Origin: Cytobacillus firmus DS1 | GTDB taxonomy: Bacteria > Bacillota > Bacilli > Bacillales > Cytobacillaceae | Direction of reading: 5' to 3' | Assembly: GCF_000565285.1 (NCBI RefSeq) | Contig: NZ_APVL01000007.1 | Coordinates: forward strand, 124,001 to 188,000 | Length of the DNA stretch: 64,000 nt | Shown here: positions 42,548-50,705 of the stretch, one piece after another | How the letters are laid out: every line of letters starts with the position of its first letter | Position numbering within the stretch: position 1 is the first letter of the stretch | Made by a program: the position numbers and the translations under genes | Notes under the pieces: model-generated | Told to the model about the DNA's origin: nothing | The model's input: only the letters and a program-made list of their open reading frames with translations | The model's database searches: none

Positions 42548-43399
42548 TTGAAGAAGAAAATGATTTCGGTTATTGGTGCGGCAGTTATTGGGCTAAATGC
42601 GTTTGGAGGAGGTGCGGCGCTGGCAAAAGACATGCATAAGGACATTGTAAATGTGTCACATCGCGGGGCTTCTGGTTATGCACCTGAGCATACAATTGCT
42701 GCATATGACATGGGCGAGAAAATGCATGGGGATTATATTGAAGTGGATTTGCAGATGACAGAGGATGGGCACCTTATTGCGATGCATGATGTGACGCTTG
42801 ACCGGACGACAGATGGAACAGGATCCGTAAAGGATTATACTTTAAAAGAAATTAAGCAGCTTGATGCTGGCAGCTGGTTTAACGAAAAGTACCCTTATGC
42901 AGCAAAAGCGGAATACGAAGGATTAAAGGTGCCAACACTTGAAGAGGTTTTCAAGAAATTTGGAAAAAACAGCAGCTACTACATTGAAACAAAATCACCG
43001 GATGTTTATCCTGGCATGGAAAAAGAACTGCTTCGTCTGGTTGAAAAGTATAATATTAATAAAAATAAACTGCTGGTACAATCATTCAGCCCTCAAAGTC
43101 TTAAAGTGATGAATGAATTGGACCCCTCTATTAAACTTGTACAATTAATTTCATATAAAGCGAACGCAGAAATCACTGATGCAGAGATTATGGAAATAAA
43201 GCAGTACGCGATGGGCATTGGTCCTAATCATACGTATTTAAATGAGGAATATGTACAAAAGGTTGTGAACAGCGGACTTGAACTGCATCCATATACTGTC
43301 AATGACAAGGAAAGAATGAAGCAGCTGATTAATTGGGGAGTAACCGGCATGTTCACAAACCATCCGGATTTGCTTCATGATGTGAAAAAAGGGCAATAA
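42548..43399 (+). CDS. glpQ: Secreted glycerophosphodiester phosphodiesterase
   Basis: 283 residues from TTG at 42548 after AGGGGATGG; an ATG at 42539 is in frame but sits inside the ribosome binding site. Signal peptide MKKKMISVIGAAVIGLNAFGGGAALA. The GDPD domain shows HRGASGYAPEHT (catalytic His), IEVDLQMTEDGHLIAMHDVTLDRTTDG, YYIETKSPD and WGVTGMFTNHPDL, very close to B. subtilis GlpQ. It hydrolyses glycerophosphodiesters, including teichoic-acid-derived ones, to glycerol 3-phosphate outside the cell. Followed by a terminator. Confidence 0.9.
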   Translation: MKKKMISVIGAAVIGLNAFGGGAALAKDMHKDIVNVSHRGASGYAPEHTIAAYDMGEKMHGDYIEVDLQMTEDGHLIAMHDVTLDRTTDGTGSVKDYTLKEIKQLDAGSWFNEKYPYAAKAEYEGLKVPTLEEVFKKFGKNSSYYIETKSPDVYPGMEKELLRLVEKYNINKNKLLVQSFSPQSLKVMNELDPSIKLVQLISYKANAEITDAEIMEIKQYAMGIGPNHTYLNEEYVQKVVNSGLELHPYTVNDKERMKQLINWGVTGMFTNHPDLLHDVKKGQ

Positions 43400-43403
43400 T
43401 TAG

Positions 43404-43438
43404 AAGAACTCCTGGAATCATTTCCGGAGTTCTTTTTC
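43404..43438 (+). terminator. Terminator of glpQ
   Basis: AGAACTCC...GGAGTTCT stem with additional TGGAA/TTCC pairing, then five T residues. Confidence 0.85.
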
Positions 43439-43482
43439 TATTTAAACCAACACTGCCATAGTGAAAAATTGCTAAAAAGGGC

Positions 43483-43511
43483 TTGAACATGTTATTTCAA
43501 AGTGATATGAT
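43483..43511 (+). promoter_or_regulatory. Promoter of the OFA-transporter leader
   Basis: TTGAAC (43483-43488), 17-base spacer, TATGAT (43506-43511); transcription would start near 43518. Confidence 0.65.
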
Positions 43512-43565
43512 TTTTAATAGTTCAAAAATCTGTCACATTTTGATTTGAGATAGCGAACCTGTCGT

Positions 43566-43698
43566 CGGTTAAAATGTCATCAGATTCTATGAAGATTAAC
43601 AGTTGGTCCTTTAAGCAGCGAATCCTGCTTGATACTAACCGTCAATCCTGCTTCGGCATACCCAAGTTTGGGCATGCGGGAGAGATTGGCGGTTTTTT
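43566..43698 (+). promoter_or_regulatory. Structured leader RNA 1 (attenuator-like) before the OFA transporter
   Basis: GTTGGT (43602-43607) can pair with ACTAAC (43634-43639), enclosing an AAGCAG/CTGCTT hairpin (43613-43630). ACTAACCG overlaps the left arm of a long terminator (43637-43698, AACCGTCAATC with GATTGGCGGTT and an inner GCATACCC/GGGCATGC, then seven T). The two structures exclude each other, the pattern of a regulated attenuator. Core words recur in leader 2. It matches no riboswitch class I know. Confidence 0.6.
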
Positions 43699-43716
43699 TA
43701 TTTCAAGGAACAATCC

Positions 43717-43730
43717 TGTAACCGCTTTAA
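43717..43730 (+). promoter_or_regulatory. Candidate cre site before the OFA transporter
   Basis: TGTAACCGCTTTAA matches the CcpA consensus at 13 of 14 positions, between the leader terminator and the start codon. Confidence 0.45.
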
Positions 43731-43765
43731 TAAGCAGGGTACGAGCATTATGAGGGGGAAAGATA

Positions 43766-45028
43766 GTGAAAAAGACAAAAAACCGGTGGCTGATTGCCGC
43801 CTCGGCCGTAGGGATTCATATCTCCATCGGTTCGGTTTACGCCTGGAGCAATTTTACCAATCCATTGATTGAGCAGTTTGGCTGGTCATCAAAGGAAGTA
43901 CAGCTGACCTTCAGTTTGGCGATTCTATTTCTGGGATTGTCAGCAGCATTTCTTGGCCACTTTGTTGAGAAGCATGGACCAAAAAAGGCTGGTCTTCTGG
44001 CAGCAGGATTCTTTGGAGCCGGCATGCTTGGAGCCGGATTGGCAGTTAATATGGGTTCCTTGCCATTTTTGTACATAACCTATGGCGTTCTTGGGGGAAT
44101 TGGTTTAGGGGTAGGCTATATTGCACCTGTATCCACATTGGTAAAATGGTTCCCTGACCGCCGCGGATTTGCAACAGGCCTGGCCATCATGGGATTCGGC
44201 TTTGCTGCAGCGGTAGCGAGCCCTGTCATGGATGGACTGATTAAATCTGCGGGTACTGCTAACACGTTCTTTATTTTAGGTGCAGCATACTTGATTATTA
44301 TGACATTATCATCTTTATACCTAGAAAAGCCGCCAGAAGGCTGGGCACCTGAAGGCATGAAGGAAAAGGCTGCAGCCGGAAAAATCAAAATCAAACAGGA
44401 TTTGGCACAGTTAACGGCGAATGAAGCTGTAAAGACAACCCGATTCTATTATTTATGGTTCATGCTGTTCATTAATGTAACGTGCGGAATTGCGATTTTG
44501 TCAGCTGCAAAGCCGCTGGCACAGGAAAGCATAGGCCTGACAACGGCAGAAGCAGCAACCCTTGTCGGAGTGCTTGGCATCTTTAATGGACTGGGCCGTC
44601 TGGCATGGGCATCCATTTCTGATTATATTGGCCGCCCGAACACGTATACGATTTTCTTCGTATCACAGATCGCCCTATTCCTATTGCTGCCCATCACAAA
44701 AGAAGCGATTCTTTTCCAGATTATGCTGGCTATTGTGTACACCATGTATGGCGGAGGATTCTCATCCATCCCGGCATTTATCGGCGACGTTTTTGGAACA
44801 AAGCAGCTTGGCGCCATTCACGGCTACATCCTTACAGCATGGGCAGCAGCCGGGCTTGCAGGCCCGATGTTTGCAGCATGGATGAAGGATTCAACAGGAA
44901 GCTATGCTTCAAGTCTGACAAGCTTTGCCGGACTTTTTGTGGTGGCACTTATTGTGTCCATCTTAATCCGTTTTGATATGAAAAAATTGCGCAGGCAAAA
45001 TGAAGCAAATGAGCGTATGGCAAGCTAA
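43766..45028 (+). CDS. OFA-family MFS transporter (oxalate/formate antiporter type)
   Basis: 420 residues from a GTG after GAGGGGGAAAGATA. Twelve hydrophobic segments; IGSVYAWSNFTNPLIEQFGW, GLGVGYIAPVSTLVKWFPDRRGFATGLAIMGFG and IFNGLGRLAWASISDYIGRPNTY are characteristic OFA stretches. OFA proteins exchange small mono- or dicarboxylates such as oxalate, formate or pyruvate. Direct linkage to an FdhF/YdeP-type molybdoenzyme and the shared leader motif suggest formate or oxalate as cargo. Confidence 0.87.
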   Translation: MKKTKNRWLIAASAVGIHISIGSVYAWSNFTNPLIEQFGWSSKEVQLTFSLAILFLGLSAAFLGHFVEKHGPKKAGLLAAGFFGAGMLGAGLAVNMGSLPFLYITYGVLGGIGLGVGYIAPVSTLVKWFPDRRGFATGLAIMGFGFAAAVASPVMDGLIKSAGTANTFFILGAAYLIIMTLSSLYLEKPPEGWAPEGMKEKAAAGKIKIKQDLAQLTANEAVKTTRFYYLWFMLFINVTCGIAILSAAKPLAQESIGLTTAEAATLVGVLGIFNGLGRLAWASISDYIGRPNTYTIFFVSQIALFLLLPITKEAILFQIMLAIVYTMYGGGFSSIPAFIGDVFGTKQLGAIHGYILTAWAAAGLAGPMFAAWMKDSTGSYASSLTSFAGLFVVALIVSILIRFDMKKLRRQNEANERMAS

Positions 45029-45079
45029 ATTTTAAGAAAAACAGCATGGAAAAGCATTCAGCCCCGCTTCCGTTTTTCT

Positions 45080-45169
45080 ATTGGTATGGCACTTGGCAGC
45101 GATCCTGCTAAAGACTAACCGCCGCAGAAATCAGCATCTAGAATTTAGAGGCTTTTTGCGGCGGTTTTT
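45080..45169 (+). promoter_or_regulatory. Structured leader RNA 2 (attenuator-like) before the molybdoenzyme
   Basis: TTGGT (45081-45085) can pair with ACTAA (45114-45118) around a GGCAG/CTGCT hairpin (45095-45109); ACTAACCG overlaps the left arm of a terminator (AACCGCCGCA 45117-45126 with TGCGGCGGTT 45157-45166, then five T). The words GCAGCGA, TCCTGCT and ACTAACCG are shared with leader 1. No clear promoter lies between, so it may attenuate read-through from the OFA gene. Confidence 0.6.
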
Positions 45170-45286
45170 CATGAAAAAAGGCAAGTTTATAACATTTGCC
45201 CATATAGAATAATAAGCAACTTAACCATTGAGAATTAAGAGATTCAGGATCTCTATCAAATAGAAAAAGATAAAGGAGTGTTTCAG

Positions 45287-47647
45287 ATGGGAAAAACAAA
45301 ACATCCAGGACCTCAGAATAAAAAAGCCATGCCGGATCCAAAGCATTGGGTGAGTCCGATTCCGTTCGGGCTTGGTAAAATAAAGCCTAAACATATGAGG
45401 GATACAGCAAAAATCCTGTGGGAAAACAAAGATAATATTGGGTATGCCACAAATATTTTAACAAAAGGTGTCTGCGACGGCTGTGCGCTTGGCGTTTCCG
45501 GACTTTATGACCAGACGCTTAAAGGACCGCATGTTTGTACAACACGTTTAAATGTTCTTCGTTTAAACACAGCCGGTGCGATTAAACCGGACATTTTGCA
45601 TGCTGATATTGATGAGTTGCGCAAATATGACAGCACGGAGCTTCGCAAGCTCGGCCGCATCCCTTATCCGATGATCCGCAGAAAAGGGGAGCGCAAATTC
45701 TCCCGGATCACTTGGGATGATGCGATGAACATGATTGCTGAAAAAATGAAGGTGCTCGATCCGAAGCAGTATGCATTCTACCTGACGAGCCGCGGAATTA
45801 CGAATGAATCCTATTATGTGGCCGCAAAAGTTGCCCGCTTCCTGGGAACGAATCACATCGATAATGCGAGCCGCATTTGCCATTCGCCTTCTAAAACCGC
45901 GTTAAAGCGTTCTATTGGAGTTGGGGCTTCCACAGCCAACTACCTTGACTGGATCGGAACGGATGTCCTGTTATTCTGGGGAAGCGTGGCATCCAACAGC
46001 TCGCCAGTATCATCCAAGTATATGCTTGAAGCGAAGAAGAACGGCACAAAAATTATCGTTGTCAATCCATATAAAGAGCCGGCGATGGACAAATATTGGA
46101 TTCCGTCAAATCCTGAATCTGCTTTATTCGGCACAAAAATCGCAGATGACTTTTATCAGGTCAACATCGGAGGAGACATTGCCTTTATGCATGGCATCAT
46201 GAAGCACTGGTTTGATATGGAGAAAGCGGAGCGGGGTTCTGCCATCAACCATAAATTTGTGAATGAGCATGTAAATGGCTACGAAGACTTGAAAAAGAAA
46301 GTGAAAGAGCAGTCATGGGAAGACATTATTAAATCCTCCGGTGTAACGAAAGAGCGTATCATTGAGCTTGCGGAACTGCTTGCGAACAGCAAAAACGCTG
46401 TCTATGCCTGGGCTCTTGGCCTGACCATGCATTCCTTTGCGACAGATAATATCTCACAGGTTGCGAATCTTGCGCTGCTTCGCGGCCATCTGGGCCGAAA
46501 GCATAATGGCTTGATGCCATTCCGCGGCCATTCATCTGTACAGGGAAGCGGTGAAATGGGTGCCGATCCATTCGTATTGCCTGGCGGTGACTTTTACGGA
46601 GACAATTTTACCCGCATTCAAAATCTTTGGGGCTTCGAGCTTGAGAAATGGCAGGGTGATATTGTCGGGGTGACACTGGAGAATATCCTTCTCCCAGAAG
46701 ACCATGAGCGAAAAATCAAGCTTTACTATCTATCAGGCGGTAACTTCCTAGAGACAATGCCGGATCCTGATTTTATCGAAAAAGCTCTTTCTGAACTGGA
46801 TATCCGCGTTCACCAGGATATTATTTTAAATACGTCTACCCTGGTAGATGCAAAAGAAGCGGTAATCGTGCTGCCTGCTAAAACAAGGTACGAGCAGGAG
46901 GGCGGCGGTACCTCCACTTCAACGGAGAGAATGGTGTACTTCAGTCCTGAAATTGAAGGAAATAAAAATAAAATTGCAGAGGCGCGCGAAGAGTGGAAAA
47001 TTTATATCGATCTGGCAAAACGCGTAAAGCCTGAAACTGCCCATCTTGTCGATTTTAAAGATGCACAGGAAATCCGGGATGAAATTGCAGTGGCGAATCC
47101 TAATTATGATGGCATCCAGCACTTGAAAAAAGCAGGGGATGTCTTCCAATGGGGCGGAGCATGGCTATGCGAGGACGGAATCTGTCCGACACCGGATGGA
47201 AAAGGAACACTTATTACAGTCGATATACCTGACCTTGGCAAAAAAGAAGGCCAGTTCATCGTCACATCCCGCCGCGGCAAGCAGTTCAATTCCATGGTCT
47301 ACAAAGAAGTGGATCCGCTGAACGGTGCCGGACGATACGATGTATTAATGAACGCTGAAGATGGAAAAGACTTAAGCATTGCAGAAGGTGAAGGGATCGT
47401 CCTTTACAACGGATTCGGTGTCTTCCAGGGAAGAGCCAAATTCGTTGACATCGCCCGCGGCAACGTCGAAGTCCACTTCCCTGAAGGAAACTTCCTGTTG
47501 CCAAGAGGCCGCTACGAAAAATTCGCGGGTATCCCTGACTACAACATCACAGTCACCCTCGAAAAAGCGGACCGCTACAATGCACGCAAAGACGTGGAAT
47601 ATAACGAAAAACACATCGCTGAAGATGAAATTGATGCACCAGCGTAA
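45287..47647 (+). CDS. FdhF/YdeP-family molybdopterin oxidoreductase
   Basis: 786 residues; ATG at 45287 after AAAGGAGTGTTTCAG, so the GTG at 45278 is rejected. Formate-dehydrogenase-alpha fold: N-terminal Cys63/Cys66 (GVCDGCALG) and Cys84 as Fe-S candidates, LGRIPYPMIRRKGERKFSRITWDDA, SRICHSPSKTA with the likely metal-ligand Cys, NLALLRGHLGRKHNGLMPFRGHSSVQG, and a C-terminal molybdopterin-binding domain (TSRRGKQFNSMVYK). It lacks the N-terminal ferredoxin-like extension of larger formate dehydrogenases, fitting the YdeP group, whose substrates are poorly defined. No electron-transfer or maturation gene is adjacent. Confidence 0.85.
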   Translation: MGKTKHPGPQNKKAMPDPKHWVSPIPFGLGKIKPKHMRDTAKILWENKDNIGYATNILTKGVCDGCALGVSGLYDQTLKGPHVCTTRLNVLRLNTAGAIKPDILHADIDELRKYDSTELRKLGRIPYPMIRRKGERKFSRITWDDAMNMIAEKMKVLDPKQYAFYLTSRGITNESYYVAAKVARFLGTNHIDNASRICHSPSKTALKRSIGVGASTANYLDWIGTDVLLFWGSVASNSSPVSSKYMLEAKKNGTKIIVVNPYKEPAMDKYWIPSNPESALFGTKIADDFYQVNIGGDIAFMHGIMKHWFDMEKAERGSAINHKFVNEHVNGYEDLKKKVKEQSWEDIIKSSGVTKERIIELAELLANSKNAVYAWALGLTMHSFATDNISQVANLALLRGHLGRKHNGLMPFRGHSSVQGSGEMGADPFVLPGGDFYGDNFTRIQNLWGFELEKWQGDIVGVTLENILLPEDHERKIKLYYLSGGNFLETMPDPDFIEKALSELDIRVHQDIILNTSTLVDAKEAVIVLPAKTRYEQEGGGTSTSTERMVYFSPEIEGNKNKIAEAREEWKIYIDLAKRVKPETAHLVDFKDAQEIRDEIAVANPNYDGIQHLKKAGDVFQWGGAWLCEDGICPTPDGKGTLITVDIPDLGKKEGQFIVTSRRGKQFNSMVYKEVDPLNGAGRYDVLMNAEDGKDLSIAEGEGIVLYNGFGVFQGRAKFVDIARGNVEVHFPEGNFLLPRGRYEKFAGIPDYNITVTLEKADRYNARKDVEYNEKHIAEDEIDAPA

Positions 47648-47652
47648 AAGGA

Positions 47653-47684
47653 GGGAGATGGCTTTTTGGGCCATCTCTCTTTTG
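47653..47684 (+). terminator. Terminator after the molybdoenzyme gene
   Basis: GAGATGGC/GCCATCTC stem with a TTTTTGG loop and a TCTTTT tail. Confidence 0.85.
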
Positions 47685-47798
47685 TTTGGAAATGGAATAG
47701 AAAAAATATAGCAACTGCTGCTGCCCAATTTTCAAAATAGGCTCGTCCTCCTGCAACATCCATTATTTCCCTTCGTCATATTCAGTGAGGTGAAAATA

Positions 47799-48680
47799 AT
47801 GAAGAAAATAAAACAGGCATTTGCAGCAGGAGTCATTTCTATGGCAGTTATTTTTTCAGGGGGATCTGTTTTAGCGGACCACAGCGGTGATAGAGAAATA
47901 GCTATGGTGAAAAAAGGGGATACTCTATATTCTCTGGCAAAGAAGCATCATCTGAGTGTGACGCAGATTAAGGAGCTGAATGATTTAACTGGTACGACCA
48001 TCTATCCTGGTCAGCGTCTCATTTTATCCGGGGAAGAAGCTGGATACCATAAAATTATTGCCGGTTCTTTCAGTAAAAAAGAGAATGCGGAAAAGCGGGC
48101 AGCATTGCTGAAGAAAAAAGAAATCCCTGCCGCATTTAGCACGGCTGTCATAGATGGCAAAACATATTACCGTGTGCAGGCAGGTGCTTTTAAGGACAGG
48201 AGGAATGCTGTGAATGGGCTGGAGGCAGTCAAAAAAGCAGGAATTAAAGATGCCTTTATTCTTTCCAGCGGTGAGCTTCATATTTTTGGCATAAAGCCGG
48301 GAGATGCCTATGATGACATCATATCGAGAATGGGCAAGCCAAAAAAGACTGACACTCAGCTCAATATTAAAAGCCTTTACTACCAGGGTGATGGTGCCGG
48401 TGTAAGGGCAACCATAAATATGAAGGATGGTACAATTCGCAGCCTTGCTGTATATCCGGAATATTTAAGCCCGCGTCTGTTTCCGGCTCTTCCCTTTACT
48501 AAAGCTGAAGCAGTTAAAATGTATGGCGGTGCTAACAAGACAAAAACGGTAACTTGCTACGAATCAGCCAAGTGTGAAGAGTTAACCTACCAGCTTGATG
48601 ATATCGAACTCAAAGTCCGGATTGACAGGGATCAAACCACTGTCCAGTTTCTGGAAATAACCGATCTCACTTATCGATAA
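47799..48680 (+). CDS. Secreted LysM and SPOR-domain cell-wall protein
   Basis: 293 residues; ATG at 47799 after GTGAGGTGAAAATA. Signal peptide to about residue 27 (AVIFSGGSVLA). LysM repeat about 33-78 (MVKKGDTLYSLAKKHHLSVTQIKELNDL...YPGQRLIL), SPOR-like repeat about 83-158 (HKIIAGSFSKKENAEKRAALLKK...YYRVQAGAFKDRRNAVNGLEAVKKAG), then a ~130-residue C-terminal domain (IFGIKPGDAYDDIISRMGKPKK...YQLDDIELKVRID) resembling DUF4309/SmpA-like folds. It should bind peptidoglycan, perhaps at sites of wall remodelling or in the forespore wall. Monocistronic. Confidence 0.82.
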   Translation: MKKIKQAFAAGVISMAVIFSGGSVLADHSGDREIAMVKKGDTLYSLAKKHHLSVTQIKELNDLTGTTIYPGQRLILSGEEAGYHKIIAGSFSKKENAEKRAALLKKKEIPAAFSTAVIDGKTYYRVQAGAFKDRRNAVNGLEAVKKAGIKDAFILSSGELHIFGIKPGDAYDDIISRMGKPKKTDTQLNIKSLYYQGDGAGVRATINMKDGTIRSLAVYPEYLSPRLFPALPFTKAEAVKMYGGANKTKTVTCYESAKCEELTYQLDDIELKVRIDRDQTTVQFLEITDLTYR

Positions 48681-48688
48681 TTCTATTT

Positions 48689-48719
48689 GGAGGCCTCCTG
48701 AGCCTCCGTTCTTTTTTTT
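48689..48719 (+). terminator. Terminator after the LysM-SPOR gene
   Basis: GGAGGC/GCCTCC stem followed by GTTC and eight T residues. Confidence 0.75.
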
Positions 48720-48790
48720 GAAGGAATATTCTTCCTTTTGAAGAATACCTATTTATCTGGGTATTATTTACCAAATCAGGAGGGGAAGTT

Positions 48791-49282
48791 ATGGAACAAA
48801 GAAAATGGACACCGATAAAGGAAATGGACGGATCAAATACGCTTGTTTGGGGTGATAAGCCGGAAATGCTGCCTGAACAGGCATTTATCTCACTGACAAG
48901 AGGGGAAGGATTAAATCTCATTCAATTGTTTATTAATCAGGTGCTGACATTATTGGTAATGAATCAGATGAAAAAAACACCGGGTCTAATCTATGCTGAA
49001 CTAAATGGAGAACTAAAGAAATGGAAGGGAAACGGGCAGACCATGACCGTATGGGACGGAAAGCAGATGCAGAAATTCCGTAATCACAATACACATGATT
49101 TTGCGATGAAATTTTTTACTTGGATCATCCATCGGAAAAACACTAAAAACTACTATCTTACATATTCTGCAAATGAGACAATCCCCACCGTTCCTGAGGT
49201 GAGAGATATCTTAAGAAAATACGGCAAGTTTTATGATGGAGGTGTTCTTGCCAGGAAGGAAGGCTGGACCGCCAAAATTTGA
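48791..49282 (+). CDS. Conserved hypothetical protein
   Basis: 163 residues, ATG after AGGAGGGGAAGTT. Soluble, mixed alpha/beta composition: EQAFISLTRGEGLNLIQLFINQVLTLLVMNQ, LKKWKGNGQTMTVWDGKQMQKFRNHNTHDFAMKFFTWIIHRKNTKNYYLTY. The WDGKQMQKFRNHNTHDFAM segment recalls small dimeric alpha/beta-barrel monooxygenase-like proteins, but I cannot assign it. Convergent with the next gene across a shared terminator. Confidence 0.65.
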   Translation: MEQRKWTPIKEMDGSNTLVWGDKPEMLPEQAFISLTRGEGLNLIQLFINQVLTLLVMNQMKKTPGLIYAELNGELKKWKGNGQTMTVWDGKQMQKFRNHNTHDFAMKFFTWIIHRKNTKNYYLTYSANETIPTVPEVRDILRKYGKFYDGGVLARKEGWTAKI

Positions 49283-49304
49283 GAAAGATAAGAAGTCTTC
49301 ATAA

Positions 49305-49343
49305 AAAAACCAGCTCCAATTATTGTTTTGGAGCTGGAGTTTT
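49305..49343. terminator. Bidirectional terminator
   Basis: AAACCAGCTCCAA/TTGGAGCTGGAGTTT stem with A and T runs on either side, between convergent genes. Confidence 0.85.
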
Positions 49344-49823
49344 TTGCTTTTCTGAAGATTTACTTATCATACCCATTATTCCGCGTGTCAGCAGGAAGGT
49401 CGCCAATATAGATATAAAGCTATAATAAGAATTCCATGATTTCTTATATTTGATCAACTGTGTGTGTTTTTCAAGAAAATGTTCTGCAATTGCCGATGGA
49501 ACACTAAATATCAGGGACTTCAGCAGGATCCCTTTTAGGCCGCTATTTCGGGTCTGCTGATTAAAATAAACACATGTGATGGGAAAAATGATATAGCTGA
49601 ATAGTACACTGACATCGAACGTCTTAAACAGATTAACCGGGTACTTGAGATAGCCTTTTCGCACTAAGAGATTATCTAAGAAGGTGGCAATATAGCTTTT
49701 CAAAAAGAACACGATAAGCCAGTCTTTTATAGGGGGCTTTCTGACCAAATGGAAGAAAGCCCCGATTCCGAAAATAAACAGGCTGCGCAGCAGATTTCGT
49801 TCAAACTTTCTTCCCAATTGCAA
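49320..49823 (-). CDS. Membrane protein, CBO0543-like family
   Basis: 167 residues with about four hydrophobic segments (14-30, 72-88, 100-116, 136-152) and a basic N-terminus. The segment LKSLIFSVPSAIAEHFLEKHTQLIKYKKSWNSYYSFISIL followed by a final helix and RGIMGMI resembles CBO0543-type proteins common in spore formers. Function unknown. Starts are TTG: codon 1 (49823) lies only 3 bases after AAAGGAG, so codon 3 (49817) is the better start. The coding end overlaps the bidirectional terminator. Confidence 0.65.
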   Translation of the reverse strand: MQLGRKFERNLLRSLFIFGIGAFFHLVRKPPIKDWLIVFFLKSYIATFLDNLLVRKGYLKYPVNLFKTFDVSVLFSYIIFPITCVYFNQQTRNSGLKGILLKSLIFSVPSAIAEHFLEKHTQLIKYKKSWNSYYSFISILATFLLTRGIMGMISKSSEKQKTPAPKQ

Positions 49824-49860
49824 TTTCTCCTTTGTAACCTGGTGTAACTAAAAAATCAGG

Positions 49861-49986
49861 TTAAGGCTTTAGTAAGACTTTAATGCAGTCCTCCGTTTTC
49901 GTATCAAATGCTTCGTAGCCATGCTTTGCCTCATCCAGCGGCAAAACATGGGTGACGATGTCGCTTGGATCGAATTTGGCTTCAGC
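49861..49986 (-). pseudogene. C-terminal remnant of a zinc-dependent alcohol dehydrogenase (adhB-like)
   Basis: The minus strand encodes AKFDPSDIVTHVLPLDEAKHGYEAFDTKTEDCIKVLLKP followed by TAA, the exact C-terminus style of Zn-alcohol dehydrogenases, with no upstream catalytic domain. It abuts a CotF-like fragment on the opposite strand. B. subtilis has adhB flanked by CotF-family genes yraG, yraF, yraE and yraD, so this is a deletion remnant of a similar locus. Confidence 0.8.
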
Positions 49987-50165
49987 GGCGAAGTTACAGA
50001 ACTGATGTTAAAAAAAGGCTGGATTTATCCGCGTGATATCGGAAAACAAATAGAGCTGGATATAAAATCCGCTGATATGGCCATTACTATTGGAAATATG
50101 GAGCTGTTTCCAGCGAATACTGACCGGCTTGGCACTTTTGCCACACCGGAAAAATCGCTTTCTTG
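49987..50165 (+). pseudogene. C-terminal fragment of a CotF-family spore coat protein
   Basis: Plus-strand frame encoding SGEVTELMLKKGWIYPRDIGKQIELD, then ADMAITIGNMELFPANTDRLGTFATPEK, matching the C-terminal half of CotF-type coat proteins (KKGW-YP-QIELD). The N-terminal half is replaced by the antisense adhB remnant at the left junction, and the right end runs into the opposite-strand gene at 50087-50350. Confidence 0.6.
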
Positions 50166-50350
50166 TATAGTTCCTTTAATTCCTGAATTGCTTGAATCGA
50201 CTGTTCCACATCCTTTTCAAGCAATTTTTTTAAATCGTTATCAAAGCAGATGCCTATAACCATCTTAGACTTAAGCAGGCAATCTGTTTTAAAATTCAGC
50301 ATTTCATGTGTTTCCATTGTTTCATGGTAGCCAAGGCCTAACTCGTCCAT
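50087..50350 (-). CDS. Short CotF-family (YraF-like) spore coat protein, altered C-terminus
   Basis: 87 residues, ATG after AAAAGGAGGGCGTAATT. MDELGLGYHETMETHEMLNFKTDCLLKSKMVIGICFDNDLKKLLEKDVEQSIQAIQELKELYKKA is the typical short helical partner of CotF-type coat proteins. The last ~20 residues (FPVWQKCQAGQYSLETAPYFQ) are antisense to the neighbouring CotF fragment and probably arise from the rearrangement that truncated it. The gene may still be expressed in the mother cell. Confidence 0.65.
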   Translation of the reverse strand: MDELGLGYHETMETHEMLNFKTDCLLKSKMVIGICFDNDLKKLLEKDVEQSIQAIQELKELYKKAIFPVWQKCQAGQYSLETAPYFQ

Positions 50351-50497
50351 AATTACGCCCTCCTTTTAACTGTTAATGTTTCTTCTTTCAACTGCTTTAT
50401 ACGTAATTCACAGTGACTGGCAGAAGAAATAAATACCACAGGTTTCTAAAGTGGGAAATGAGCAAAATGAGAATATAAATGTATGGGAGGATTATTT

Positions 50498-50705
50498 ATG
50501 ATGAATGAAATGGGATTGCATGAAACATTGGAGCTTCATGAGCTTCTGGTTTTTAAAAACCTGTGTCACTAAATCGGTGGCTATGGGCGGGCTTGTTCAG
50601 GATCCGACTTTAAAAACGATATTGCAGGACAGTGAGGCGGGGGATGTTAAATTCATACAGGAGATGCAAAGCATTCTGAAAAGGAGGCACGGAATAAATG
50701 AATAA
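50498..50705 (+). pseudogene. Frameshifted short CotF-family gene
   Basis: ATG at 50498 follows GGGAGGATTATTT and encodes MMNEMGLHETLELHELLVFKNLC before an early stop; the correct continuation, CVTKSVAMGGLVQDPTLKTILQDSEAGDVKFIQEMQSILKRR, lies in another frame. A two-base loss in a TG run near 50562 explains it. The downstream part overlaps the next CotF gene start by 8 bases, as in intact operons. Either a recent pseudogene or an assembly error. Confidence 0.75.

Noticed and set aside
45287..47647. Selenocysteine in the FdhF/Y­deP-type enzyme
   Set aside because: The frame has no in-frame TGA; the likely ligand position (SRICHS) is an ordinary cysteine.
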